From assembly GCA_964511575.1 (NCBI GenBank), contig CAZEFM010000003.1, forward strand, positions 29,173 through 93,172: a stretch of DNA of 64,000 nt. Reading direction: 5' to 3'. This DNA comes from CALKHT01 sp964511575. Its GTDB lineage: Bacteria > Planctomycetota > Phycisphaerae > Phycisphaerales > Phycisphaeraceae. The notes below the pieces were generated by a model. The model searched no databases. It was not told the DNA's origin and was given only the letters and a program-made list of their open reading frames with translations. A program made the position numbers and the translations under genes. Positions within the stretch are counted from its first letter, which is position 1. The number at the start of each line of letters is the position of its first letter. Shown here piece after piece: positions 39,964-49,098 of this stretch.

Positions 39964-42504
39964 ATGAAGCCTCTCCGCTCTCGCATGTTGCGAATCGCCT
40001 CTGTGCTGCTGTGGACGATCGCGTCAACGGCGATGCTGCTTGCAGACGACACCGCGAAGTACCAGGCCGTCATCACCGAGGCGACCGCACAGATCGAATC
40101 GGATGCATCCGATTGGCGCGCCTATCAACGTCGCGCCGAAGCGCATGCCGCGCTCTCACAGTACGACCGCGCCATCGCCGACCTCACGCAGGTCCTGGCA
40201 CTGGACAGCGGCAACGTGACAGCACAGCGACGGCTCGCGGAAATGTACCAGCGCAACGGCTCGCACAGTCGGGCGGTAATCGAGTACGCCCGAGCATTCG
40301 AGATGACCGAGGACGTCCAGCAGCGCGTGAACATCCTTCTTGCGCGGGCCCGGGTTTACAAGGCGATCAACCTTCCCAACCGACAGCGCAGCGACATCGA
40401 GGCGGCAATCGCACTCCAACCGCAGAACATCGATCTCAAACTGCAACTGATCGAACTGCACACGCAGCAGGGTAACGACACGCTCGCCGACCGCATGCTC
40501 GATGAACTGATCGCTCATTCACCGGACGATGTACGGCCACACCTCGCACGGGTGCGGATTCGCATGGAGCGCCGACAGTATTCGCAAGCGTTGCAGCTTT
40601 GCAATGAGACGATCAAGGCGGGCCACACCACGGCGGATGCCTACGCGCTTCGCAGCGACATTCATGAACGCTTGGACAACTACGAAGAAGCGCTTCGCGA
40701 TGCAAACGCTGCTCTGCAGCTCGACCCGAACCATCTCGAAGCGCTCAAGAATCGCGGCCGCACATGGAGCAGCCTCGGCGAGCCCCTTCGAGCCGTCGCT
40801 GATTATGAGAAAGCGCTCGCCATCGACCCCAACTACACGCCCGTCCAGAACAATCTGGCGTTGGTGTTGATGAATGACCTGGATTCACCGCAGAAAGCGA
40901 TGGAACTGCTGACGCAGGGCATCCGCAACAACCCCGACGGTGGGCTGTACAACAACCGGGCCGTGCTGCATCAGAAGCTCGGCAACATGGACGCGGCACT
41001 GGATGATTACGCTGCGGCGCTGCGCATCGAACCCAACGAGCCCAACGCCGGCCTCAACATAGCGCGGTTGCTGTACCATCTGGAACGGTACGAGGAGGCA
41101 TACGACGCCTGCACGCGAAATCTGGAACGACACCCCGACAGCGCGGCAACGTATTACTTCCGAGGATCGATCCAGCGACGGATGCCCGATCATGAAGGCG
41201 CCGAGGCCGATTTCAACGCATGCCTCGCGCTCGACCCGGATTATGTCGACGCTTACCGTCAACGCGGGCTGCTTTACGGCGACAGGGCGCAATGGGACAA
41301 GGCGGCACGTGATCTGGAAATCTTCCTTGATCGAAAGCCCGATCACGCCAACGCGCTGGCTCATCTCGCCCGCGTCTACTACCGCCTGAATCGACACGAC
41401 CAAGGCCTTGCCACAGCGCAGCGCAGCCTCGCGATCAACCCACAGGAAAGCGTCGCCCTTCATTACGGCGCACACTGCCTGCAGAGCCTGCAGCGACACG
41501 AGCAGGCGGTGCAACATCTCGATCAGTTGATTCCAACCGATCCGCATGATTCGCACCTGCTGACCATGCGCGCTTTCTCACTGCGGCAGTTGAAGCGCTA
41601 TGAAGAGGCGGTTCGCGACTGCGATGCAGCACTGAAGCAGTTCCCACACGACAGCGAAGCACGTTACGAGCGGGCAAGGGCCTATCTGGAGATGGGGCGG
41701 GAGGGAGAAGCGCTCGTCGACCTGGAAATGGCAATCTCCAAAAGAAACGATGCACGCTTTTTCGCGGCACGTGGCCAACTTTATGCCAAGCGTCTCGAGA
41801 CAAAGAAGGCGATACAGGACCTCGCACGGGCCGCACAAATCCAACCCAATTCCAACAACTATTACTACCTCGCGCAGGCGCTCTGCGCCGACGGGCAGTT
41901 ACCCCAAGCATTCAATGCATACAACGAAGCAGCGAAACTTGCCCCGACCAACACCGCCATCCGCTCGTGTCGCGCTCTACTGGCGGCGAGTATCGGCGAG
42001 CACACATCGGCCATGGCGGACTGCAATATGGTGATGCCCCAGAAGCCGCTATGGGCGCGGTTCATGCGGGCGCACTGCCACCTGATGAACAACGACCCCG
42101 CCGCCGCGCTCGCCGATGCCGAATGGGTCAGGCCGCAGAAAGGGCTGGGGCAGGACGGCTGGACGGTGATGATCGGCTACCTCGCGGCACAACAGCTTGG
42201 CGACCATGAACGTGCCAAGGCGATGCTCGCCGACTGGACACCCAACGACGCCGTGCCGCGCCACTGCATCCGATACCTCCGCGGCGAGATGACCGCCGAG
42301 GAACTGCAGGCCACCGGCGAAACCGATTATGCCCGGGTCTACATCGATACCTGGCTGGGCTACGAGGCGTATCTCAGGAAGGATATGGCACGCGCCCAAC
42401 AATACTTCCAGCGGGCCGCCGACAACCCCCGCAACCAGCAGGCCGAGTACGTGCTGGCGCGCCACATGCTCGTGAGAGTCACCCGCGCAGCCGCATCGGA
42501 GTGA
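39964..42504 (+). CDS. Exported TPR-repeat protein
   Basis: An 846-residue protein with a signal peptide (ASVLLWTIASTAMLLAD, cleavage near 28) and tandem tetratricopeptide repeats over almost its whole length. Examples are AYQRRAEAHAALSQYDRAIADL, AYALRSDIHERLDNYEEALRDA, LYNNRAVLHQKLGNMDAALDDY and ALAHLARVYYRLNRHDQGLA (each shown in part). TPR solenoids are protein-interaction scaffolds; no catalytic domain is visible. The real protein starts at ATG 39964: the open frame extends upstream but that part overlaps the minus-strand gene. Confidence 0.9.
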   Translation: MKPLRSRMLRIASVLLWTIASTAMLLADDTAKYQAVITEATAQIESDASDWRAYQRRAEAHAALSQYDRAIADLTQVLALDSGNVTAQRRLAEMYQRNGSHSRAVIEYARAFEMTEDVQQRVNILLARARVYKAINLPNRQRSDIEAAIALQPQNIDLKLQLIELHTQQGNDTLADRMLDELIAHSPDDVRPHLARVRIRMERRQYSQALQLCNETIKAGHTTADAYALRSDIHERLDNYEEALRDANAALQLDPNHLEALKNRGRTWSSLGEPLRAVADYEKALAIDPNYTPVQNNLALVLMNDLDSPQKAMELLTQGIRNNPDGGLYNNRAVLHQKLGNMDAALDDYAAALRIEPNEPNAGLNIARLLYHLERYEEAYDACTRNLERHPDSAATYYFRGSIQRRMPDHEGAEADFNACLALDPDYVDAYRQRGLLYGDRAQWDKAARDLEIFLDRKPDHANALAHLARVYYRLNRHDQGLATAQRSLAINPQESVALHYGAHCLQSLQRHEQAVQHLDQLIPTDPHDSHLLTMRAFSLRQLKRYEEAVRDCDAALKQFPHDSEARYERARAYLEMGREGEALVDLEMAISKRNDARFFAARGQLYAKRLETKKAIQDLARAAQIQPNSNNYYYLAQALCADGQLPQAFNAYNEAAKLAPTNTAIRSCRALLAASIGEHTSAMADCNMVMPQKPLWARFMRAHCHLMNNDPAAALADAEWVRPQKGLGQDGWTVMIGYLAAQQLGDHERAKAMLADWTPNDAVPRHCIRYLRGEMTAEELQATGETDYARVYIDTWLGYEAYLRKDMARAQQYFQRAADNPRNQQAEYVLARHMLVRVTRAAASE

Positions 42505-42590
42505 TAGATCCCCGAGCTTCACCGCCCGCCTCTGTCGCGGCTGCGGGCCGATCCTCCCCTGAAGTCGTCGCGCCCCCGGGTTGGGAATGA

Positions 42591-42596
42591 TATGAT
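42591..42596 (+). promoter_or_regulatory. -10-like box TATGAT before the oligoendopeptidase gene
   Basis: GGAATGATATGATGGGCG lies 40 nt before GTG 42637; a GGAGG ribosome-binding site sits in the leader. Confidence 0.4.
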
Positions 42597-42636
42597 GGGC
42601 GACCATACCCCTCATTCCCCATCCCGGAGGTTTCTC

Positions 42637-44361
42637 GTGACCACGTTTGACACGCCCGTTCGTCATTTTGTGCCGCAGGATCTGGACGTCGCGGACTTCG
42701 ATCAGGTGGAGCCGATCTACCGGGAGTTGCATGAGCGGCCGATCGCGTCCGTCGAGGAACTGGAACGGTGGCTGCTGGACTTTTCCGAGTTGTCCGCGGT
42801 GGTGTCGGAGTATGGTTCGCGGCGACACATCGAGCAGAGCTGCCACACCGATGACCCGGAGATCGAAAAACGGTTCCTTCACTTCGTCGAGAAGGTTTCG
42901 CCGCGGGTGAAGCCCTGGTTCTTCAAGCTGCAGAAGAAGTTTCTCGAGACCGGCTTCGCCGAGCAGTTGGCGCAGCAGGATGCCAAGTATGCGGTGCTGG
43001 TGCGCGAGTGGAAGGTGGAGGTGGAGCTGTTCCGCGAGGAGAACGTTCCGCTGCAGACGCAGGTAACGAAGATCAACACGCAGTACGACAAGCTCAGCGG
43101 CGCGATGCTGGTGGAGTTCGATGGCAGAACGCAGACGCTGCAGCAGATGGCGCGGTATCAGGAGGAGCCCGACCGATCGCTGCGGCAACGCGCGTGGGAG
43201 ACGGTCGAGAATCGCCGACTGGTCGACCACGAAGCGATGGACGACCTCTTCGAGCAGCTTCTCGATCTTCGCAGTCAGATGGCAAAGAACGCGGGCTTCG
43301 ACAACTTTCGCGACTACATGTGGAAAGCCAAGGCCAGGTTCGACTACACACCGGACGATTGCCGTCGCTTCGCCGATGCCATCGAGAAGGTGTGCATGCC
43401 GCTGGTGCGGAAGCTGAACGAGGAGCGTCGGCTGGCGCTCGGGCTGGATAGGCTTCGGCCGTGGGATGTGTCGGTGGATGTGAAGAATCGACCGTCGCTC
43501 AAGCCTTTTTCCCCGGACAACGTCGATGAAATGGTGAGCGGTTGCCGCGAGATCTTTCGGCGGTTGTCGCCTCAGTTGGCGCAGGAGTTTGAACGTCTGC
43601 AGCCGGGGCGGAACCTTGATCTGGAATCGCGCAGGGGCAAGCGACCGGGCGGCTACCAGGCATCGCTGGCGGAAGTGAAGCAGCCGTTCATCTTCATGAA
43701 CGCGGCCGGCCTGCACCGCGACGTGGAGACCATGCTGCACGAAGGCGGTCACGCGTTCCATTACATGTGGGCATCGCAGGAGCCGGTCTACTTCCTGCAG
43801 CACGCGCCGATTGAGTTCTGCGAGGTGGCGAGCATGTCGATGGAACTGCTGGCCGACCCGCACATGGATGTGTTCTACGATCCGCAGGACGCCAACCGCG
43901 CGGTGCGCAAGCACCTGGAGGGCATCATCCGCTTCTTCCCGTGGATGGCGACGATCGATCAGTTCCAGGACTGGATCTACACGCATGAAGGGCACAGCCG
44001 GGCCGAGCGCAACACGGCATGGCTCGATATTCTCGGCCGATTCAGCGACCCGGCGATCGACTGGTCGGGCTTTGAGGCCAACCGTCAATCGATGTGGCAG
44101 CGACAGGTGCACCTGTTCCATTACCCCTTCTATTACGTGGAGTACGGCATCGCGCAGCTCGGCGCGCTGCAGCTCTGGCAGCAGGCGCAACGCGACGCCG
44201 AGGCCGCACTGGCCAACTACCGCAAAGCGCTGACACTCGGCGGAACACGGCCGCTGCCCGAACTGTTCGACGCGGCGGGAATCCGTTTCGATTTCAACGA
44301 AGCAACGCTTCGCCCGCTGATCGAGGCGATTGAAGAGGAACTCGATCAACTCCCCGAGTGA
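42637..44361 (+). CDS. pepF: M3-family oligoendopeptidase F
   Basis: A 574-residue cytoplasmic zinc metallopeptidase that trims oligopeptides. The zinc motif METMLHEGGHAFHYM-like segment has HEGGH at 368-372, with the third ligand Glu in EFCEVASMSMELL. N-terminal helical domain (PIYRELHERPIASVEELERWL) and FRDYMWKAKARFDYTPDDC match the PepF/M3 pattern. The GTG start at 42637 is chosen for GGAGG 7 nt upstream; an in-frame ATG at 42592 overlaps the promoter. Confidence 0.92.
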   Translation: MTTFDTPVRHFVPQDLDVADFDQVEPIYRELHERPIASVEELERWLLDFSELSAVVSEYGSRRHIEQSCHTDDPEIEKRFLHFVEKVSPRVKPWFFKLQKKFLETGFAEQLAQQDAKYAVLVREWKVEVELFREENVPLQTQVTKINTQYDKLSGAMLVEFDGRTQTLQQMARYQEEPDRSLRQRAWETVENRRLVDHEAMDDLFEQLLDLRSQMAKNAGFDNFRDYMWKAKARFDYTPDDCRRFADAIEKVCMPLVRKLNEERRLALGLDRLRPWDVSVDVKNRPSLKPFSPDNVDEMVSGCREIFRRLSPQLAQEFERLQPGRNLDLESRRGKRPGGYQASLAEVKQPFIFMNAAGLHRDVETMLHEGGHAFHYMWASQEPVYFLQHAPIEFCEVASMSMELLADPHMDVFYDPQDANRAVRKHLEGIIRFFPWMATIDQFQDWIYTHEGHSRAERNTAWLDILGRFSDPAIDWSGFEANRQSMWQRQVHLFHYPFYYVEYGIAQLGALQLWQQAQRDAEAALANYRKALTLGGTRPLPELFDAAGIRFDFNEATLRPLIEAIEEELDQLPE

Positions 44362-44460
44362 GTTGGGCGTTGACGGGTGTTCGAAAAGACGTGGTTCGCT
44401 GAAGCGACCACGCCGTAGCGGAAGACGCGTCGGTCTTATCGGTGAGGCACTCTCAAGCTC

Positions 44461-44811
44461 TCAGGCCGATCGATGTCGATCGGTTGGTGAATTGAGACGG
44501 TCGCAGTGTGCCACAAGATCGGCAAGGCGCATTTCGATCACATACGGTGTCGGCAACGGGATTATGAAGAGTCGATTCTGGCGTTTCCTTGGAATCATTT
44601 GATTCTTCAGTTCGGCTTCACGTGCTAGCTCGCATATGACGCTGTGCCGCACCGCATTCTGGACGTGCAAAATTGTGAACACCTCCCCAGCGGGTAGTTC
44701 GGCCTCGCACCACTCGGAATAGTCGCCAAGAATGGCTGCAGTATCCAGTTCCCACCAGACGCTCACTGCGATCGCTGCGCGCGAACGGTACTTCTCACCC
44801 GGCGCCACCAT
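44461..44811 (-). CDS. Hypothetical small protein
   Basis: A 116-residue soluble protein starting MVAPGEKYRSRAAIAVSVWW, with mixed hydrophobic/charged composition (AILGDYSEWCEAELPAGEVF, NRLFIIPLPTPYVIEM). No family recognised. The ATG at 44811 has GGAGGAG five bases upstream, which argues for a real gene; ATG 44826 is in frame. The region is less GC-rich than its neighbours, which could mean recent acquisition. It lies downstream of another unknown gene on the same strand. Confidence 0.55.
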   Translation of the reverse strand: MVAPGEKYRSRAAIAVSVWWELDTAAILGDYSEWCEAELPAGEVFTILHVQNAVRHSVICELAREAELKNQMIPRKRQNRLFIIPLPTPYVIEMRLADLVAHCDRLNSPTDRHRSA

Positions 44812-44833
44812 CAGCTCCTCCACCATCAAAACC

Positions 44834-44852
44834 AGGCACCAGGTTAGTGCCT
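44834..44852 (-). terminator. Small hairpin between two hypothetical genes
   Basis: AGGCAC (44834-44839) pairs with GTGCCT (44847-44852) around CAGGTTA. On the minus strand it is followed by GGTTTTG. It could be a weak terminator for the upstream gene. Confidence 0.3.
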
Positions 44853-44874
44853 TACGGCAATGCCACCGCGCCTT

Positions 44875-45348
44875 TCACATGCTTCGGCTCATGCGCATCA
44901 TTTCGATCGCCTGTGCCCCGTTGGTCGTGAGAATCCAGAAGTTGTCCTCCGGGCAATGATCGACATAGCCGCGATCCTGCGCCACTTCGAGAAGGAAATC
45001 GGCGCGCTGGGCGGCGCGGCGGCGCTGCAGGGTGGAGAAGCGAAGCCAACTGACATCACGTCGCACCCGTTCGAGGCTGGCGCGCCAGGCACAGATCGCC
45101 GCGTCAGCTGCATCCCGCGGATCGGGTTGACGTGCCAGCGTTTCGACCAGACTGTTCATGTCGCCAAACCGCTGCGTGAGGCGTTCGCGGTTGGGCAGCA
45201 TGGGGATGAGTTCTTCGATCGCCAGACAGTGTCGTCGCAACTGATCGGGCGAGATGGGCCCGCGTTGGTTGAGGCGATCAAGCAGTCGCAGCAGTTCCGT
45301 TTCCAGCACGCGTGGGCATTCCCACGGCTCGCCATCGGTCATGAGCAT
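44875..45348 (-). CDS. Hypothetical protein with helical body and possible winged-helix C-terminus
   Basis: A 157-residue protein, mostly helical (ETELLRLLDRLNQRG, QLRRHCLAIEELIPML, ASLERVRRDVSWLRF). The C-terminal stretch DFLLEVAQDRGYVDHCPEDN followed by FWILTTNGAQAIEMM looks like a winged helix. No family recognised. It is preceded by GGAG on the minus strand. It is the better candidate than the overlapping plus-strand frame because of its amphipathic helices. Confidence 0.55.
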   Translation of the reverse strand: MLMTDGEPWECPRVLETELLRLLDRLNQRGPISPDQLRRHCLAIEELIPMLPNRERLTQRFGDMNSLVETLARQPDPRDAADAAICAWRASLERVRRDVSWLRFSTLQRRRAAQRADFLLEVAQDRGYVDHCPEDNFWILTTNGAQAIEMMRMSRSM

Positions 45349-45466
45349 GGTCGCTTTCTCCGCGGCGTCCGGAGCGCTGCCTCATGCGGCGCCCCAAGCC
45401 ATGCAAACGGATATCGCACCATCCCTGTGCGACGGATCAGGACCACATCCCGCGAGAGGGAGCTTG

Positions 45467-46066
45467 TTACTGCGCGTTGGCGATGCCGATGACCGCCTGG
45501 GCGATGCGAGCGCCGGCGTTGCCGGTCGGCTGCGAGCCATCGTCCGGGTCGGCATGCACAATCAGCCCGCGTCCGATGATGGGATTCTTCATTCCGGCGA
45601 TGCTGATGTTGTCGAACGTCTGGTCGAACTTCGCCACGCCGTTGGCGTCAGCCTTGACATTGCCGAAGTCGCCCGCGTGCCGATCGCCGCCGTTGGGCAG
45701 ACCATGATCGTGCCCTTCGGGGTTGTAGTGGCCGCCGGTCGCGGTGCCATCGGCAGCGGTGATGTCACCCCACTGATGGATGTGCATGGCGTGTTCCTGG
45801 TTCGGATTGAGGCCGGAAATTTCCGCCGTCACCCGTACCCCGTTGTCCACCTGCGTGAACGTCACCACGCCCCGGGCGGTGTTGCCTTCGGTCGGCGCGA
45901 GCACCGCCACCGCCTTGGTGATCGACGCCCACGCCTGGACGTGCTCATCGTCGTGCGCGTGGCCGTCCTGGGCGTGGCTATGGCTCGACTGGCTGTTGTC
46001 GCAGGCGGCGATGACCATCAGCGTGCACAGGACCGCCAGAACCAGCAGCTTGATCGATCGGGGCAT
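45467..46066 (-). CDS. sodC: Cu/Zn superoxide dismutase (lipoprotein)
   Basis: A 199-residue exported enzyme dismutating superoxide in the periplasm. Lipoprotein signal LLVLAVLCTLMVIAAC. A His/Asp-rich segment follows (SHSHAQDGHAHDDEH), probably metal-binding. Catalytic Cu/Zn ligands are visible: EHAMHIHQWGD, GGHYNPEGHDHGLPNGGDRH and GLIVHADPDD. The C-terminal AGARIAQAVIGIA is the usual GxRxACGVI segment without the cysteine. So the structural disulfide may be missing. ATG 46066 has GAGGA at correct spacing. Confidence 0.93.
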   Translation of the reverse strand: MPRSIKLLVLAVLCTLMVIAACDNSQSSHSHAQDGHAHDDEHVQAWASITKAVAVLAPTEGNTARGVVTFTQVDNGVRVTAEISGLNPNQEHAMHIHQWGDITAADGTATGGHYNPEGHDHGLPNGGDRHAGDFGNVKADANGVAKFDQTFDNISIAGMKNPIIGRGLIVHADPDDGSQPTGNAGARIAQAVIGIANAQ

Positions 46067-46283
46067 GTTCATTTCCTCGCTTCTCAGATGACTACAGAAT
46101 CGCGATGCACAAGAATCGAACCCCATGATAACGCCCCGGCAAGAGCGTTCAACTCATCACGCAATTCGCGGCAACTCACGCTCGGCCAGCCACTTCAATC
46201 GCTACACCACGGCGCCTAAGCTTTTTCCTGATGCGCGATCGCCCGCTTTGCCTGATCCGACGCTTCGGAACGGCGAATCGGCG

Positions 46284-48941
46284 TCATTCCTCCTCCTCTT
46301 CCTCCGCGTCATCATCCTCGTCCAGCTCGAATTCGTCCTCCTCCTGCGAAGCATCGAAGTCCACTTCCTCGTCTTCCTCGACATCGACGCTGCTGTCGAC
46401 GGTGACCGCGCCGCCGGACGCATCGGCCTCAGCCTGCGCCTTGAGCGCTTCCCATTCCTCGAGCGTGATCGTCACCTCGCGTGCCTGCGAACCCTTGTAC
46501 TCGCCCAGCAGACCCGCCTGCGCCATCTGCTCGATGAGTCGGCTGGCACGCGAGTAGCCGATCGTGAGTCGACGCTGCAGAAGCGACACGCTGCCGCGCT
46601 GTGTTTCCAGCACCACGCGCACCGCATCGTCAAACAGCGGATCGCGCTCCTCATCGGCATCGAGCGAACCGGGGCCCTTGATCTGCACGAGCTGCGGTTC
46701 GAAGTTCTGCTCGGCCACCGTCTTGAGGAAACGCACCGCCTTGCGGATTTCCAGATCGTCCACCAACGTGCCCTGCGCGCGGGTCAGCTTGCTGGTGCGC
46801 GGCGAGAGGAAGAGCATGTCGCCCTGTCCCAGCAGCAGTTCCGCACCCTTGCTGTCGAGCACGATGCGGCTGTCCATCCCGCTGGCAACCTTGAAGCTCA
46901 CGCGGCAGGGCATGTTCGACTTGATCAGACCCGTCACCACGTTCGCCTGCGGACGCTGCGTCGCGAGGATGAGGTGCATGCCCACCGCGCGCGCCTTCTG
47001 CGCGATGCGAACGATGAAGCTCTCCACCTCCTTGTTGGTCATCATCAGGTCGGCGAGTTCATCAATGACGAACACCAGGAACGGCAGCTTCTTGGGAATG
47101 CGTGCCTCTTCCTCTTCGCTGGACGGCTGGAAGCGCTCCTTGAGCTCTTCCCACGACAGGCTGTTGTAGCTGGCGATGTCGCGAACACCCGCCTCGGCGA
47201 GCAGCTCGTAACGCTCGTCCATCTTCGTCACCGCCCATTCGAGAATGGCAGCCGCCTTGCTCATCTCCGTCACCACCGGGCACATCAGGTGCGGAATGTC
47301 CTTGAACATGGACATTTCCACCATCTTCGGATCGACCAGCACCAGCTTCAGCTCGTTGGGCTTCTTCGTGTAAAGGAAGCTCATGATGATCGTGTTCATG
47401 CACACGCTCTTGCCCGAACCGGTGGTGCCGGCGATGAGCATGTGCGGCATGGATGCCAGGTCGGCAATCAGCGGATTGCCCGAAGCGTCCTTGCCCAGGA
47501 ACATGGGCAGGCTCATCTTCTGCAGCTTCTCGGGGTCGCTGGTCATCAGCTCCTTGAGGCGCACCTTTTCCTTCACGAGGTTGGGCACTTCAACGCCGAC
47601 CGTGTCCTTGCCCGCCATGTTGGGAACGATACGGATGTTCTGCGCCCGCAACGCGCGCGCCAGGTCGCTGGAGATGTTGTTGAGCGCCGCCACCTTCGTA
47701 CCAGGTGCCAGCCGCACTTCGTACAGCGTGATCACCGGACCGGAGTCGATGCCCACCACTTCGCCTTCGATGCGATACTGTTGCAGCGCTGATTCGAGCT
47801 GCACCGCCTGGTCGCGCACCATGCGTTCCATTTCGTCGGTGAAGTTGCTCTCCGGCTCCACCAGCAGATCGAGCCCCGGGAACTGATAACCCGACAGATC
47901 GATCTCGCGCGGCGGCGCGGGCTTGGTCGGCAGCGTCGGCTTGAACTTGATGGGCAACTGCTGCATCTTGGCGCGCAGTTCATCCGGATCGAAACGACGC
48001 TTCTCCGCCACGTACGCGCCCGGCGCATCGGCGGCGCTTTCCTCATCCACCTCCTCGTCCGCACCGTCTTCGGCTGTCGCCTCGACTTCCGCGTCCTCTT
48101 CCTCCTCCTCTTCGACAACGCCGCGGCGTTTGCGTGTGTTGGCCTCGGGATCGAACGATTCGGTGGCGCCCAGGCCACCCGCATCTTCATCGATCGGGTT
48201 CTCCACTTCCCTGCGCTGGCGACGCCGACCACCGCGGCGCACCGGCGGGCTGTCTTGCTCATCCTCCTCATCGATCTCCGCGCGAGCGGTGCTGCTGCGT
48301 CGTGCCGCCCAGAGGCTCGCCACCGAAGGCAGCCGCCCCACCAGCACCGGATTGGGCATGTGCACCGATCCCGCGAGGGCGGCGCACCACCGGCCGATCA
48401 ACCGCGGCAAAGCGAACACGACCTGATCAATCGCGAAGATCGCACCGATCCAGAACGCCACAACAAGAATGAGCATGGTGCCCAGCACGGCGAAGCGCGG
48501 GGTGAGTTCACCGTTGATGTAGGTGGCGAGCAGACCGCCGGCGAGTTCGGGCTGATGGCTGAGGTTGGGCGCGACAAGACCAACAAGGCTGCTCGTGGCA
48601 ACCGCCATGAGGATGACACCGAAGATGCGGAAAGCGGGCTGAGTGATCGTTCGGCCGGCCATCGTGAGGGCGAGGATTGCCGCCCAACCGATCACCGCCA
48701 ACCAGACGCCCGGGCCGAGCATGACGTAAGCCTTGTAAGCGACGACCGCGCCGAAGCGTCCGACCCAGTTGCTGATTTCGGTGTTCAGCGGCGCAACGCT
48801 GTGTCCCGGAGGGTCGGCCGGGTCGAAACTCACCAGCGCGCACACCAGCAGCGCCCAAGTCCCGGCCGCCACCGCCCACGCAAGGAACTTCCAAAGTGCT
48901 TTGGAGTCGATCGGTTCCGCCACGTTCTTCTTCTTAGCCAT
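46284..48941 (-). CDS. ftsK: DNA translocase FtsK
   Basis: An 885-residue septal DNA pump. Four N-terminal membrane helices (LWKFLAWAVAAGTWALLVCA to VVAFWIGAIFAIDQVVFAL), then a Glu/Arg-rich linker (residues about 215-310). The motor has alpha (GPVITLYEVRLAPGTKVAAL) and beta domains with Walker A AGTTGSGKS at 504-512, and LVFVIDELADLMM as Walker B. The gamma winged helix (LLQRRLTIGYSRASRLIEQM) follows. An unusual strongly acidic tail (about 40 residues, mostly Asp/Glu) trails the gamma domain. ATG 48941 with GGAAGG upstream is preferred over longer in-frame starts. Confidence 0.95.
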   Translation of the reverse strand: MAKKKNVAEPIDSKALWKFLAWAVAAGTWALLVCALVSFDPADPPGHSVAPLNTEISNWVGRFGAVVAYKAYVMLGPGVWLAVIGWAAILALTMAGRTITQPAFRIFGVILMAVATSSLVGLVAPNLSHQPELAGGLLATYINGELTPRFAVLGTMLILVVAFWIGAIFAIDQVVFALPRLIGRWCAALAGSVHMPNPVLVGRLPSVASLWAARRSSTARAEIDEEDEQDSPPVRRGGRRRQRREVENPIDEDAGGLGATESFDPEANTRKRRGVVEEEEEEDAEVEATAEDGADEEVDEESAADAPGAYVAEKRRFDPDELRAKMQQLPIKFKPTLPTKPAPPREIDLSGYQFPGLDLLVEPESNFTDEMERMVRDQAVQLESALQQYRIEGEVVGIDSGPVITLYEVRLAPGTKVAALNNISSDLARALRAQNIRIVPNMAGKDTVGVEVPNLVKEKVRLKELMTSDPEKLQKMSLPMFLGKDASGNPLIADLASMPHMLIAGTTGSGKSVCMNTIIMSFLYTKKPNELKLVLVDPKMVEMSMFKDIPHLMCPVVTEMSKAAAILEWAVTKMDERYELLAEAGVRDIASYNSLSWEELKERFQPSSEEEEARIPKKLPFLVFVIDELADLMMTNKEVESFIVRIAQKARAVGMHLILATQRPQANVVTGLIKSNMPCRVSFKVASGMDSRIVLDSKGAELLLGQGDMLFLSPRTSKLTRAQGTLVDDLEIRKAVRFLKTVAEQNFEPQLVQIKGPGSLDADEERDPLFDDAVRVVLETQRGSVSLLQRRLTIGYSRASRLIEQMAQAGLLGEYKGSQAREVTITLEEWEALKAQAEADASGGAVTVDSSVDVEEDEEVDFDASQEEDEFELDEDDDAEEEEEE

Positions 48942-49098
48942 TGCACCTTCCGGGTTTACCACTGACCGCGGCCGAGCGCACGCATCGCGCCGCATCACCC
49001 AACATCGACACGCCGACGGTGTCGACGATAAAAGTTGCCCGTTTGCCGGCGAACGGCATTCACTCCTTCGACGTGATTCGATCGACGTGACGGCGCAC

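Noticed and set aside
42049..44349. 766-residue open frame antisense to pepF
   Set aside because: The plus strand carries the HEGGH zinc motif and family length.
45254..46219. Plus-strand open frame over sodC
   Set aside because: The minus strand encodes all SodC metal ligands and a lipoprotein signal.
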